NCBI GenBank assembly: GCA_000431775.1
Contig: FR888191.1
Span: 28,875 to 68,764, forward strand
Reading direction: 5' to 3'
Length of the DNA: 39,890 nucleotides
From: Clostridium sp. CAG:413
GTDB lineage: Bacteria > Bacillota > Clostridia > Oscillospirales > Acutalibacteraceae
Made by a program: the position numbers and the translations under genes. Under the pieces are notes generated by a model that did no database searches, was not told where the DNA came from, and saw only the letters and a program-made list of their open reading frames with translations. Shown piece by piece: positions 7,919 through 16,266 of this stretch (position 1 is the first letter of the stretch; each line of letters starts with the position of its first letter).

Positions 7919-8629
7919 ATGGAGCATTCGCAGTTTTTGCGCTCCGAGATGCTGCTCGGCAGCGAATCGACAAACAGGCTCTGCGAGAGCAGGGTGATTT
8001 TATTCGGCCTCGGCGGCGTAGGCTCTTATACGGCGGAGGCTCTTGCCCGCGCGGGCGTCGGCAGCATCACCGTGGTCGACAGCGACTGCGTTGCGCCCAC
8101 CAACCTCAACCGCCAGCTCTGCGCCCTGCACTCGACACTCGAGATGAAAAAAACCGAGGTGATAAAGCGGCGCATCCTTGACATAAATCCCGACTGCCGC
8201 GTGACGGCGATAGATAAATTCTATCTGCCGGAGAATTCGGCGGAATTTGGCCTCGGCGATTACGACTACATAGCCGACGCGATAGACACGGTCAGCGCCA
8301 AGCTCGACCTTGCCGTCAAGGCGCAGAAATTCGGCGTGCCGATAATTTCATGCATGGGCACGGGCAACAAGCTCGACCCCTCGCTTTTCAAAATTTCCGA
8401 TATCTCCAAGACCTCGACCTGCCCGCTGTGCAAGGTCATGCGTTATGAGCTTCGCAAGAGGGGAGTCAGGAAGCTGAACGTGGTCTGGTCGCCCGAGGAG
8501 CCGATGAAACCCGCCGACACACCTGAGAATACCGGCAGGCGGGCTACCCCCGGCAGTCTGCCCTTTGTGCCCGGCACGGCGGGGCTGATGATGGCGGGCA
8601 AAATCATTCTTGATCTTTCAGGCAGGTAA
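7919..8629 (+). CDS. tcdA: tRNA threonylcarbamoyladenosine dehydratase (ThiF/E1-like)
   Basis: Catalyses the ATP-dependent cyclisation of t6A to ct6A at position 37 of ANN-decoding tRNAs. The 236-residue product has the Rossmann signature G-L-G-G-V-G-S (30-36), the adenylate-binding D-S-D and N-R-Q segments typical of ThiF/E1 enzymes, and a C-P-L-C motif (168-171). I chose the ATG at 7919 because AAGAAGG lies 7 bases before it. The frame also runs back to a GTG at 7814, but that stretch is AT-rich with no ribosome site. The next gene starts 5 bases after the stop. Confidence 0.9.
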   Translation: MEHSQFLRSEMLLGSESTNRLCESRVILFGLGGVGSYTAEALARAGVGSITVVDSDCVAPTNLNRQLCALHSTLEMKKTEVIKRRILDINPDCRVTAIDKFYLPENSAEFGLGDYDYIADAIDTVSAKLDLAVKAQKFGVPIISCMGTGNKLDPSLFKISDISKTSTCPLCKVMRYELRKRGVRKLNVVWSPEEPMKPADTPENTGRRATPGSLPFVPGTAGLMMAGKIILDLSGR

Positions 8630-8634
8630 TAATA

Positions 8635-10098
8635 ATGAAAAAAATAACAGCCTTGATAACCGTGCTCGCTCTGCTGCTCTCGCTTTGTGCCTGCGGCATA
8701 GACCCGAGCATAAACGACGACCCGGAGAATTCCACCAAGCCGAGCGCCGTATCCGACGGCAAGCTGCGCCTCGCCTATTCAAAAGCGGAGCGGCTCGACC
8801 CCTTCACCGCGTCGTCGGCGATAAATCTGCAAATTCTCGGGCTGCTCTATGACGGGCTTTATAAGCTCGACAAGAGCTATCAGCCCGTGCCCGTGGCGGC
8901 AAAGAACGCAATAGTCAGCGGCAACACGGTCAATGTTACCCTCGCCGAGACCTATTTCAGCGACGGCACCGCCGTGACGGCGAACGACGTGGCTTATTCA
9001 TTTAAATTGGCAAAAAGCTCGCCCGCCTGCGCCGAGAAGCTGAAGAATTTTGTATCCGTGAGCATCTCGACGGCGAATATGCTCGTCTTTACGCTGCTAA
9101 AGGCCGACCCCTACGCCCTTGCGTGCCTTACATTCCCGATAGTCAAGAACGGCGCCTCCGGCGAAGCTCCCGTCGGCAGCGGCAGATATGTGTTCCAAAA
9201 GAACGGCGAGGAGATTTATCTTGTCGTTAACTCCAAGCGCTCGGGCTTCGACCCCGTTATCAAGACGATCTCCCTCGTGCCGATAAGGGATAACGGCTCG
9301 GTAGAGAGCAGCCTTGAGATAGGCAACACGGGCTTCTATTATAACGACCTCTCCTCGGGCACTTACTCTCGCATCAACGCCAAGACCGTTGACCTCGGCA
9401 TAAATAATTTTGTGTTCCTTGCGTTCAACTCCTCGAGCGAGCTTTTCTCAAATCAGCTCCTCAGGCAGGCGGTGAATATGGCGATAGACCGCAATTCCAT
9501 CGCTTCAACGGCATTCCAGGGTCACGCAAGGCTCTGCTATTCGCCTTTTAACCCCGATTGGTATGCCCTCGCCTCAAAAGATCTTGTTGTCACCCGCAAC
9601 GAGTCAAAGGCAAAGGAGCTTATCAAGCAGTCGGGAATTGACATTGCTTCAAAGGAAATATCGCTGCTTGTGAATAAGGATAACGCCTTCAAATATGAGG
9701 CGGCGGCGTTCATTCGCGATAACCTGACCGCCCTCGGCTTCAAGGTCGTGTTTAAGGATTACGAGCAGGATTATTACACCGAGGCCGTGGAGCTCGGCTC
9801 CTATGACCTCTATATCGGCGAGGTTCGCCTGACACCGAATATGGATCTTTCGCCGCTTTTCGGCGGCGCGGTCGGCTACGGCATAGACCCCGCCTGCCCG
9901 AGCGCGATGCGCTACACCCAACTGCTCGAGGGCAGCTGCGAGCTGATGGATTTCATCAATACCTTCAACGAAGATGTTCCTTTTGCTCCGCTTTGCTACC
10001 GCAACGGCGCGGCCTCCTACACCAACTCCCTTAAAGGCGAGCTCAGCGGCTGCGACAGCGACGTTTTCTACGATATCGAGACCTGGAGTTTTAAATAA
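8635..10098 (+). CDS. Family 5 extracellular solute-binding lipoprotein (peptide/oligosaccharide ABC type)
   Basis: An OppA/DppA-like binding protein, 487 residues. The signal peptide ends in a lipobox L-C-A-C with Cys20 as the likely lipidated residue. The mature part has SBP_bac_5 hallmarks: A-Y-S-K-A-E-R-L-D-P-F near the start, S-D-G-T-A-V-T-A-N-D-V-A-Y-S-F around 105-120, and R-Q-A-V-N-M-A-I-D-R in the second lobe. No permease or ATPase gene is adjacent, so it is an orphan binding protein that either shares a distant transporter or has another role. It sits 5 bases after tcdA and is probably in the same transcript. Confidence 0.9.
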   Translation: MKKITALITVLALLLSLCACGIDPSINDDPENSTKPSAVSDGKLRLAYSKAERLDPFTASSAINLQILGLLYDGLYKLDKSYQPVPVAAKNAIVSGNTVNVTLAETYFSDGTAVTANDVAYSFKLAKSSPACAEKLKNFVSVSISTANMLVFTLLKADPYALACLTFPIVKNGASGEAPVGSGRYVFQKNGEEIYLVVNSKRSGFDPVIKTISLVPIRDNGSVESSLEIGNTGFYYNDLSSGTYSRINAKTVDLGINNFVFLAFNSSSELFSNQLLRQAVNMAIDRNSIASTAFQGHARLCYSPFNPDWYALASKDLVVTRNESKAKELIKQSGIDIASKEISLLVNKDNAFKYEAAAFIRDNLTALGFKVVFKDYEQDYYTEAVELGSYDLYIGEVRLTPNMDLSPLFGGAVGYGIDPACPSAMRYTQLLEGSCELMDFINTFNEDVPFAPLCYRNGAASYTNSLKGELSGCDSDVFYDIETWSFK

Positions 10099-10180
10099 CC
10101 GCACCCCGCGATAAGTATTATTAAATGGAAAAAGCGTCATAATATACTTGCACTTCACAAAAAGGAAAGGTATGTATATT

Positions 10181-11095
10181 ATGATAAACGCTCAGATACT
10201 TAAGAATGCCCTGCTGCGTGCGGCGCAAAGCATCAACGCCCACCGTGACGAGGTGGACGGCATCAACTATTTTCCTGTCCCCGACGGTGACACTGGCACA
10301 AATCTTGCAATGACCCTCTCCTCCTGCGCCGAGGCGATAGCCGACTGTGAGACCGACAGCGCTGGCGAGCTTGCCGACACGGCTGCCGCCGAGCTGCTGA
10401 TGGGCGCGAGGGGCAATTCGGGAGTCATATTTTCGCTGATATTCAAGGGCTTCGCCGATAACGTCAGGGATCGCGCCGAGATAGACGGCTCCGCGCTTGC
10501 TCACGGGCTTGAGGCGGGCTGCACCGAGGCGTATTCCTGCGTCGAGCGCCCCGTCGAGGGCACAATGCTCACCGTCATACGCATTGCAGCTTCAAGGGCA
10601 AGCGCCGCCGCTGACAAGGGCGGGGACGCAAAAGCCGTGTTTGAAGCCGCCGTTGCGGGCGCGAAGGCAGCTCTCAAATCAACGCCCAATCTGCTGCCGA
10701 TACTTAAAAAGAGCGGCGCCGTTGACTCGGGCGGGCAGGGGCTTGTCTATATCATGGAGGCCATGCTTGGCTCGGCGGAGCAGCCGTCGGAGCGACCCGC
10801 CTCTGCGGCAAAGGCCGCCAAAGCTCCCACGGGCGACATCAGATACACCTACTGCACGGAGTTCATAATCAGGAATTCGTCCGGCAGAGGGATAGCCTCG
10901 CTCAGCAGGCTCCTCACGAGCATCGGCGACTGCGCCGCGGCTGCCGAGCATTCGGGGATAATCAAGGTTCACGTTCATACCGACTTTCCGAATCTCGCGA
11001 TAGAGAAAGGGCTTGAATACGGCGAGCTTGACCGCATCAAGATAGATAATATGCGCTTGCAGGCGAGCAGCTTTGCCGCCGCACAAAGCAACTGA
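10181..11095 (+). CDS. DAK2-domain protein, truncated FakA/YloV relative
   Basis: Family role: FakA phosphorylates fatty acids bound to FakB (DegV) proteins. The 304 residues include a DAK2 kinase domain (1-200) with the Mg-ATP-binding P-D-G-D-T-G (34-39), G-A-R-G-N-S-G (75-81) and D-S-G-G-Q-G (182-187). The FakA middle domain follows (Y-C-T-E-F at 224-228; I-K-V-H-V-H-T at 261-267; I-K-I-D-N-M-R). The protein then stops, whereas YloV/FakA are about 550 residues; the C-terminal third to half is missing. The next gene begins 15 bases later, so this is not a simple frameshift. The ATG at 10181 is chosen because AAAGGAAAGG ends 10 bases before it. The yloV-recG order is conserved in Firmicutes. 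Confidence 0.85.
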   Translation: MINAQILKNALLRAAQSINAHRDEVDGINYFPVPDGDTGTNLAMTLSSCAEAIADCETDSAGELADTAAAELLMGARGNSGVIFSLIFKGFADNVRDRAEIDGSALAHGLEAGCTEAYSCVERPVEGTMLTVIRIAASRASAAADKGGDAKAVFEAAVAGAKAALKSTPNLLPILKKSGAVDSGGQGLVYIMEAMLGSAEQPSERPASAAKAAKAPTGDIRYTYCTEFIIRNSSGRGIASLSRLLTSIGDCAAAAEHSGIIKVHVHTDFPNLAIEKGLEYGELDRIKIDNMRLQASSFAAAQSN

Positions 11096-11110
11096 AAACG
11101 GAGATAAGCA

Positions 11111-13144
11111 ATGGATATCGCTGCCAACATTAAATATCTCAAAGGCGTGGGTGAGAAGAGAGCCGCCATGCTCGGCAAGCTCGGAGTTCACACCCTCTGG
11201 GATCTGCTGACCCTTTACCCGCGAGCATACGAGGATTGGAACAGCGTTATCCCCATTGCGGGGGCGCCGCTCGGCGAGAACGTCTGCATCCGCGCCTTTG
11301 TCGGTTCACGCTGCCGCGAGCACCGCATCCGTAAGGGCATGACCCTCTATAAGACCGAGATATCCGACGGCGAATCACTGCTCGAGGTAACTTTTTTCAA
11401 TAATAAATATGCCGCCGAACGCCTTGAGGCGGGCAAAGAATATCTTTTCTTCGGCAAGGTGACGGGCAAGGGCTACTTTCGCTCGATGGTCTCGCCGGAA
11501 TTTGCCGAGTTTGACGGCGGCACGGGTCTGAGACCGATATATCCACAGACCGCGGGGCTGAATTCACGGGCCATAGAGAAGCTCGTGCGGCGTGCGCTCG
11601 AGGAATGCGGCGATATCGAGGACCCGATACCGGAGAATATCCGCTCCGCCTATTGCCTGATGGGTTTGCGTGATGCGCTTGAGCATATCCACGCTCCGCA
11701 GAGCGCCGATATGCTCTCCGAGGCTCGCAGGCGGCTGATATTCGAGGAGCTTTTTCTGCTTGAGCTGGGGCTTATGCGCCTTAAATCCAAGAACCGCAAG
11801 GGGACGGCTATAGCAATGGAACGCGATTACACCGCCGATTTCATTGCTGCTCTGCCATTTGAATTGACGGGTGCTCAGAGGCGAGCCGTCGCTCAAGGAG
11901 CGGAGGATATGAGCCGCAGCGTGCCGATGAACCGCCTGCTGCAAGGCGACGTCGGCTCGGGCAAAACGGCGGTCGGCGCGGCGCTGATATATAACTGCGC
12001 CATGAACGGCTGCCAAAGCGCCCTTATGGCGCCAACGGAAGTGCTCGCAATGCAGCACTATAAAACTTTGACAAAATTCTTTGAGAATACCGATATCTCC
12101 GTCGCTCTGCTGACCGGCTCGACCCCCGCAGCGGAGAAGCGGAGGATCAAAGCGGGGCTTAAAAGCGGCGAGATTTCGCTCGTTATCGGCACGCACGCCT
12201 TGATCCAAAAGGATGTTGAATTCAATTCGCTCGCCCTCGCCATAACCGACGAGCAGCACCGCTTCGGTGTGAATCAGCGCAGCACTCTGTCCGCCAAGGG
12301 CGGCTCGCCGCACACGCTGGTCATGTCCGCAACGCCTATTCCGAGGACCCTGGCGCTTATAATCTATGGCGACCTCGACCTCAGCGTGCTTGATGAGATG
12401 CCCAAGGGCAGGCAAAAGATCGAGACCTACCTTGTCGGCAGCGAGCTGCGTGAGCGCGCCTACGGCTATGTCAAAAAGCACCTTTGCGACGGCCTCCAGG
12501 GCTACATAGTCTGCCCCCTCGTTGAAGAGGGGGAGGAGGTCTCGGAGCTGACCGCCGCCGAGGGGCTGTATAAAGAGCTTGCCGACGGTTTCTTCAAGGG
12601 CTTCAGGCTTGGGCTGCTGCACGGCAAGATGAAGCCCGCCGATAAAAAAGCCGTCATGGATTCCTTTGCCTGCGGCGAAACGCAGCTTTTGGTCTCCACA
12701 ACGGTGATCGAGGTCGGCATCGACGTGCCGAATTCCGTCATAATGGTCATAGAGAACGCTGAGAGATTCGGCCTATCGCAGCTCCACCAGCTCAGAGGCA
12801 GGATCGGCAGAGGCTCCCACCGCTCCACCTGCATCCTGATATCCGACGCAAAGGACGAAAAAACGCAGAAGCGCCTGTCTATCCTCACCTCCACCTCGGA
12901 CGGCTTCAAAATAGCCGATGAAGATTTGAAGCTGCGCGGGCCCGGTGATTTCTTCGGCTCAAGGCAGCACGGTCTGCCCGAGCTCAAAATTGCGGATATG
13001 ATGACCGACACCGAGGCGATACGCGAAACTCATGCCGCGGCGGTAAATTTGCTCAAAAAAAACCCCGCCCTTGCGGGCGAGGAATTCGATTCGCTCAGGC
13101 GAGCGGTCAACAGACTTTTCGCCGGCGGGATATCAATGAACTGA
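11111..13144 (+). CDS. recG: ATP-dependent DNA helicase RecG
   Basis: Branch-migrates and reverses stalled replication forks and processes Holliday junctions. At 677 residues it is full length: an N-terminal wedge/OB domain (about 55-140), then two superfamily 2 helicase lobes. Motifs seen: Walker A G-D-V-G-S-G-K-T (279-286), D-E-Q-H (380-383), S-A-T-P-I-P-R-T, and the late Q-L-R-G-R-I-G-R. The C-terminal region has the usual G-P-G-D-F-F-G-S-R-Q. GGAG lies 7 bases before the ATG. Its last 12 bases overlap the convergent gene at 13133, with no terminator between them. Confidence 0.98.
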   Translation: MDIAANIKYLKGVGEKRAAMLGKLGVHTLWDLLTLYPRAYEDWNSVIPIAGAPLGENVCIRAFVGSRCREHRIRKGMTLYKTEISDGESLLEVTFFNNKYAAERLEAGKEYLFFGKVTGKGYFRSMVSPEFAEFDGGTGLRPIYPQTAGLNSRAIEKLVRRALEECGDIEDPIPENIRSAYCLMGLRDALEHIHAPQSADMLSEARRRLIFEELFLLELGLMRLKSKNRKGTAIAMERDYTADFIAALPFELTGAQRRAVAQGAEDMSRSVPMNRLLQGDVGSGKTAVGAALIYNCAMNGCQSALMAPTEVLAMQHYKTLTKFFENTDISVALLTGSTPAAEKRRIKAGLKSGEISLVIGTHALIQKDVEFNSLALAITDEQHRFGVNQRSTLSAKGGSPHTLVMSATPIPRTLALIIYGDLDLSVLDEMPKGRQKIETYLVGSELRERAYGYVKKHLCDGLQGYIVCPLVEEGEEVSELTAAEGLYKELADGFFKGFRLGLLHGKMKPADKKAVMDSFACGETQLLVSTTVIEVGIDVPNSVIMVIENAERFGLSQLHQLRGRIGRGSHRSTCILISDAKDEKTQKRLSILTSTSDGFKIADEDLKLRGPGDFFGSRQHGLPELKIADMMTDTEAIRETHAAAVNLLKKNPALAGEEFDSLRRAVNRLFAGGISMN

Positions 13145-13594
13145 GGCTGCGCTGAGACGCCTTGCAGCTTCAATATCTTTTTTATCAATAGGAATTATTT
13201 TGTATTCGTTTGATTGCTCGTCTACCATTGTTACGGGCAGGTCGGGCAATATCTCGTGGACTCTTGCGATGAATCCGCTGCTGCCCTCGGCAGGGAAGCC
13301 GGTCACAAGCGTTGCGGCGTTTCTTTTCTTCGCAGCTACTGCAACCACCAGCGCAGGGCTGTCGTTAAAGTAGATATCCATCCCCGCGTCATAGGCTCTG
13401 GCGCATTCATAGAGGGTCTCGAGCGCTCCGCCTGCGTTGGCGTTCAGCCCGCTGCTCTCTCTGAAAACGCTGATGACCTTCAGCGGCAGGCCCTTTTCCT
13501 TCGCTATCCGTGCCCCTGCGGCGATAAGCCTTGAGCAGGCGCTCTGCGGTGTTACGCAGACCATTATGCACTGCTGATTGCCCGTCTTCTCCAT
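13133..13594 (-). CDS. UspA-like universal stress domain protein
   Basis: A small cytosolic protein of 153 residues. The opening I-M-V-C-V-T-P-Q-S-A-C-S-R-L-I-A-A-G-A resembles the universal-stress domain of the KdpD sensor (V-C-V-S-P-S-P-x-S-A-x-L-I-R-A-G). The rest fits a Rossmann-like HUP fold. I do not see a clear G-x-x-G-x-x-x-x-G-S/T ATP-binding run; the segment G-F-P-A-E-G-S-S-G-F may replace it. It is convergent with recG, overlapping by 12 bases. The function is unknown beyond a likely nucleotide- or signal-binding role. Confidence 0.65.
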   Translation of the reverse strand: MEKTGNQQCIMVCVTPQSACSRLIAAGARIAKEKGLPLKVISVFRESSGLNANAGGALETLYECARAYDAGMDIYFNDSPALVVAVAAKKRNAATLVTGFPAEGSSGFIARVHEILPDLPVTMVDEQSNEYKIIPIDKKDIEAARRLSAASVH

Positions 13595-13709
13595 ATGATC
13601 ATCCCTTTCGTTTTGTATTTTTGCTTTACTGCACCCTTATAATACCAGCGAGATATTACGGGCGTGAGACAAAAGAATGTATAATTTGTTAAATAAATCG
13701 GGTGATAAA

Positions 13710-14669
13710 ATGAATGAAAAAAAGTATTATCTGGGCGTCGACGGCGGCGGCAGCAAGACCACTGCGGCGGTGTTCGACGGCGAGGGGCGTTTCATAGCCG
13801 AAGCCACGGGCGAGAGTATAAATTATTACTCCGTCGGGCGTGAAACAGCCCGTGAGAACCTGAAAGCCGTTATTTCAAGGCTCGGCGTTGATGAATTTGA
13901 ATGCGCCGTGATAGGAATGTCCGCCCTGAACGAGCGAGCCGATGAAAAAACGACCCGTGAATTTTGCGGAGACATAGTAAGATGTAATAAAATAATAATG
14001 AACTCCGATCTTTACATAGCTCTTGAGGCGCTGAATGCGCCCGGGGAATGCGGCGCGGTGATAAGCGGCACGGGCTCAATGGCGGTCATCCGCAATGCGG
14101 ACGGCTCGGTCAGCCACGCAGGCGGTTGGGGATATATCCTCGGCGATGAGGGCAGCGGCTACTCGATAGCGCTCAGCGGCATAAGGGCTGCGATAAGAGC
14201 AGCCGAGGGCAGCGGCGTCCGGACCGCGCTTTTGCCCGCCTGCCTTGACTATTTCGGTATCACTGATATATATGAACTGATAGAGCTGTACTATGATAAG
14301 ACCGTCAGCAGGAAGGCTACCGCCGCCTTTGCCGAGAAGGTGATAGGCGAAGCCGAGGAGGGCGACACGGCAGCGCTGGATATCCTCGAGCGAGAAGCTG
14401 CGGAGCTTGCGGCGACGGCAAAGAGCCTGCTTGACCGTATAAAAAGCGGCTCCCCGATAGGGCTTTGGGGCGGAATTTTTCAAAACAGCGAGCTGTATCG
14501 TGAAATCTTCACGCAAAAGCTCGGCGAAGATTACAAAGACCGTGTAAAGCTGTTAGACTTTACACCTGAGATCGGAGCGGTAATTGCGGCATTGAGAGAA
14601 AATTCGGGGTATATCAACGAAATAATGCTCTCGAATATCAAAAATACATACAGAAAGGCAACTTTGTAA
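13710..14669 (+). CDS. BadF/BadG/BcrA-type ATPase, probable N-acetylglucosamine kinase
   Basis: An actin-fold sugar kinase of 319 residues. It has the phosphate-1 motif G-V-D-G-G-G-S-K-T at residues 9-17, C-G-A-V-I-S-G-T-G-S-M-A as phosphate-2, and G-G-W-G-Y-I-L-G-D-E-G-S-G, which is characteristic of GlcNAc kinase-like members. I chose the ATG at 13710 because GGGTGAT lies just before it; an upstream in-frame ATG at 13677 has no ribosome site. Likely role: phosphorylating amino sugars from cell-wall recycling or glycan breakdown. Its 3' end contains one copy of a palindrome that recurs before bioY, and its stop codon lies inside the second copy. Confidence 0.85.
   Translation: MNEKKYYLGVDGGGSKTTAAVFDGEGRFIAEATGESINYYSVGRETARENLKAVISRLGVDEFECAVIGMSALNERADEKTTREFCGDIVRCNKIIMNSDLYIALEALNAPGECGAVISGTGSMAVIRNADGSVSHAGGWGYILGDEGSGYSIALSGIRAAIRAAEGSGVRTALLPACLDYFGITDIYELIELYYDKTVSRKATAAFAEKVIGEAEEGDTAALDILEREAAELAATAKSLLDRIKSGSPIGLWGGIFQNSELYREIFTQKLGEDYKDRVKLLDFTPEIGAVIAALRENSGYINEIMLSNIKNTYRKATL
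14542..14565. promoter_or_regulatory. Palindrome copy 1 (TGTAAAG-N8-CTTTACA), inside the kinase gene
   Basis: GTGTAAAG (14542-14549), 8 bases, CTTTACAC (14558-14565). It matches in arms and spacing the palindrome at 14664-14687, 122 bases further on. A pair at this distance suggests a repressor operator set for bioY. Confidence 0.5.
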
Positions 14670-14687
14670 AGCTGCATAGCTTTACAA
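14664..14687. promoter_or_regulatory. Palindrome copy 2 (TTGTAAAG-N8-CTTTACAA), 12 bases before bioY
   Basis: A perfect 8-bp-arm palindrome overlapping the kinase stop codon. It is not a plus-strand terminator because an A run, not a T run, follows. The half-sites resemble the TTGTAAAC / GTTTACAA halves of BirA biotin operators. In those the halves are about 14-16 bases apart; here the gap is much shorter. Confidence 0.5.
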
Positions 14688-14699
14688 AAAATCAGGACT

Positions 14700-15233
14700 A
14701 TGAAAATCAAGAAAATGACATTTTGCGCCGTTTTGACGGCTCTCATCTGCATTCTTGCCCCCGTTTCTTTCCCTGCGGGGCCTATTCCGATATCCCTTGC
14801 GACCTTTGCGGTGATGCTTGTCGCCGCCGTCGCTGATTTCAAGATATCCGTCACCGCCGTCTGCCTCTATATTCTGCTCGGCGCCTTCGGTTTGCCTGTT
14901 TTCTCTGGCTTTGCGGGCGGATTTCAGAAGCTGATCGGCGTTACAGGCGGCTACATAATCGGCTATATTCCCTGCGCCGTTATAATTGCGCTGCTCATCG
15001 GCAAGTTCGAGAATAAAAAATTCGTCTATCCTCTTTCGATGGTGCTCGGTGTTGCTGTCTGCTACGCTGCGGGCACGGCATGGTATGTTTTCCAGACCAA
15101 GACCGCCGTTGCCGCCGCTTTTGCGACCTGCGTAATTCCGTTTATCCCCGCCGACTGCATCAAGATAGCCGCCGCCTCGCTGCTCGGTATAATTCTGCGA
15201 AAGCGTTTCAGGGTTGCATTCTCAAAGCTTTAA
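14700..15233 (+). CDS. bioY: BioY, biotin-specific S component of an ECF transporter
   Basis: An integral membrane protein of 177 residues that binds biotin. It works alone or with the shared EcfA/A'/T energy module, which is not in this window. Family marks: the N-terminal M-T-F-C-A-V-L-T-A-L-I-C-I-L-A-P helix, P-I-P-I-S-L-A-T-F-A-V-M-L, and the G-F-Q-K-L-I-G-V-T-G-G-Y-I-I-G-Y stretch that marks the biotin pocket. There are six hydrophobic segments. The only ribosome-site candidate (AGGA) is very close to the ATG, so the start is moderately certain. Palindromes just upstream may be its operators. Confidence 0.93.
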   Translation: MKIKKMTFCAVLTALICILAPVSFPAGPIPISLATFAVMLVAAVADFKISVTAVCLYILLGAFGLPVFSGFAGGFQKLIGVTGGYIIGYIPCAVIIALLIGKFENKKFVYPLSMVLGVAVCYAAGTAWYVFQTKTAVAAAFATCVIPFIPADCIKIAAASLLGIILRKRFRVAFSKL

Positions 15234-15242
15234 TGGTACAAT
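15214..15242 (+). promoter_or_regulatory. Putative promoter for the alpha/beta hydrolase gene
   Basis: TTGCAT (15214-15219), 17 bases, TACAAT (15237-15242). It lies within the end of bioY and just past it, about 37 bases upstream of the hydrolase start. Confidence 0.5.
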
Positions 15243-15278
15243 AAACATGAAAACGATTCTAAGGAAAGGGTGAATATA

Positions 15279-16214
15279 ATGGAGATAATCAGAAAAGAGT
15301 ACAGTATTCCCTCAAAATCGGGTGTTGCCGATGTTTTTGCCCGCTGCTGGGTGCCCGCCGACGGTGCGAAGGCGATATTCCAGATAGTTCACGGCATGGC
15401 GGAGCACGGCGAGCGTTATGAGGATTTCGCAAAATTCCTCTGCGGCAAGGGCTTTGCCGTCCTTGTTGACGACCATGTCGGCCACGGCAGATCCACCAAG
15501 AGCGATAAGGAGCTGGGCTATTTCGGCGAGAAAAACGGCTGGGACGCCTTCGTTGAGGACGAAAGAGCGCTCACCGAGCTTATAACCTCTGAGTTCCCCG
15601 GTCTGCCGCTTATCTTCTTCGGTCACAGCATGGGCTCCTTCATCGCCAGAGAGTATATTCGCCGCTACGGCAGCGACGAGCGCTTAAAGGGCGCGATTAT
15701 CTGCGGCACGAGCGGCAGGAATCCAGCCGCTCCCATCGCTATCACCATTGCCGGCGCCGTTGCCAAGGCGAAGGGCAGCCGTCACAAGAGCAAATTTATT
15801 GACAAGCTCGCATTCGGCACCTACAATAAAAAGGTCGAGAACCCCGCCACTCCCTTTGACTGGCTCACCTCCGACCCCGATGAGGTGCAGAAGTATATTG
15901 CCGATAAATACTGCGGCTTCCTCTTCACCGCCGCCGGATACAAAGATCTCTTCACCGTGCTGAACAGGGTCTCCGGCAAGGATTGGTTTGAGCAGGTCTA
16001 CGAGGGCTTGCCGATATTCCTTATCGCAGGCGAGGACGACCCTGTCGGTCAGTACGGCGCAGGCGTGAAGCAGGTCTATAACGACCTCAAGCTCGCGGGC
16101 AAAAAGGACGTCACCCTCAAGCTTTATCCGCATATGAGGCACGAGATCCTCAACGAGGTCGGCAAGGACGAGGTCTATAATGATATCGCCGCCTGGTGCG
16201 CAAAAAAGATTTGA
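15279..16214 (+). CDS. Alpha/beta hydrolase, monoacylglycerol lipase / lysophospholipase type
   Basis: A serine hydrolase of 311 residues in the Hydrolase_4 group. The oxyanion segment is V-H-G-M-A-E-H-G-E-R-Y (37-47), the nucleophile Ser117 is in G-H-S-M-G, an acid is in G-E-D-D-P-V-G, and the catalytic His is in H-M-R-H-E near the C-terminus. There is a cap insertion of about 100 residues. There is no signal peptide, so it should be cytosolic, hydrolysing monoacylglycerols or lysophospholipids. The ATG at 15279 is preceded 8 bases upstream by AAGGAAAGGG; the upstream in-frame GTG overlaps that site and is rejected. A strong terminator follows. Confidence 0.9.
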   Translation: MEIIRKEYSIPSKSGVADVFARCWVPADGAKAIFQIVHGMAEHGERYEDFAKFLCGKGFAVLVDDHVGHGRSTKSDKELGYFGEKNGWDAFVEDERALTELITSEFPGLPLIFFGHSMGSFIAREYIRRYGSDERLKGAIICGTSGRNPAAPIAITIAGAVAKAKGSRHKSKFIDKLAFGTYNKKVENPATPFDWLTSDPDEVQKYIADKYCGFLFTAAGYKDLFTVLNRVSGKDWFEQVYEGLPIFLIAGEDDPVGQYGAGVKQVYNDLKLAGKKDVTLKLYPHMRHEILNEVGKDEVYNDIAAWCAKKI

Positions 16215-16231
16215 ATCATAGCATAAAACGA

Positions 16232-16266
16232 AGCCTCCGCATTATGATTATGCGGAGGCTTTTTTG
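16232..16266 (+). terminator. Terminator of the alpha/beta hydrolase gene
   Basis: AGCCTCCGCAT and ATGCGGAGGCT form an 11-bp perfect stem with a 7-base loop, followed by T6. Confidence 0.95.

Noticed and set aside
11564..12622. 352-codon open frame opposite recG
   Set aside because: Shadow of RecG helicase motifs; residues are scrambled family sequence with no start site.
14664..14687. Terminator after the sugar kinase
   Set aside because: The stem is followed by A residues, not T residues, on the plus strand; it fits an operator better.
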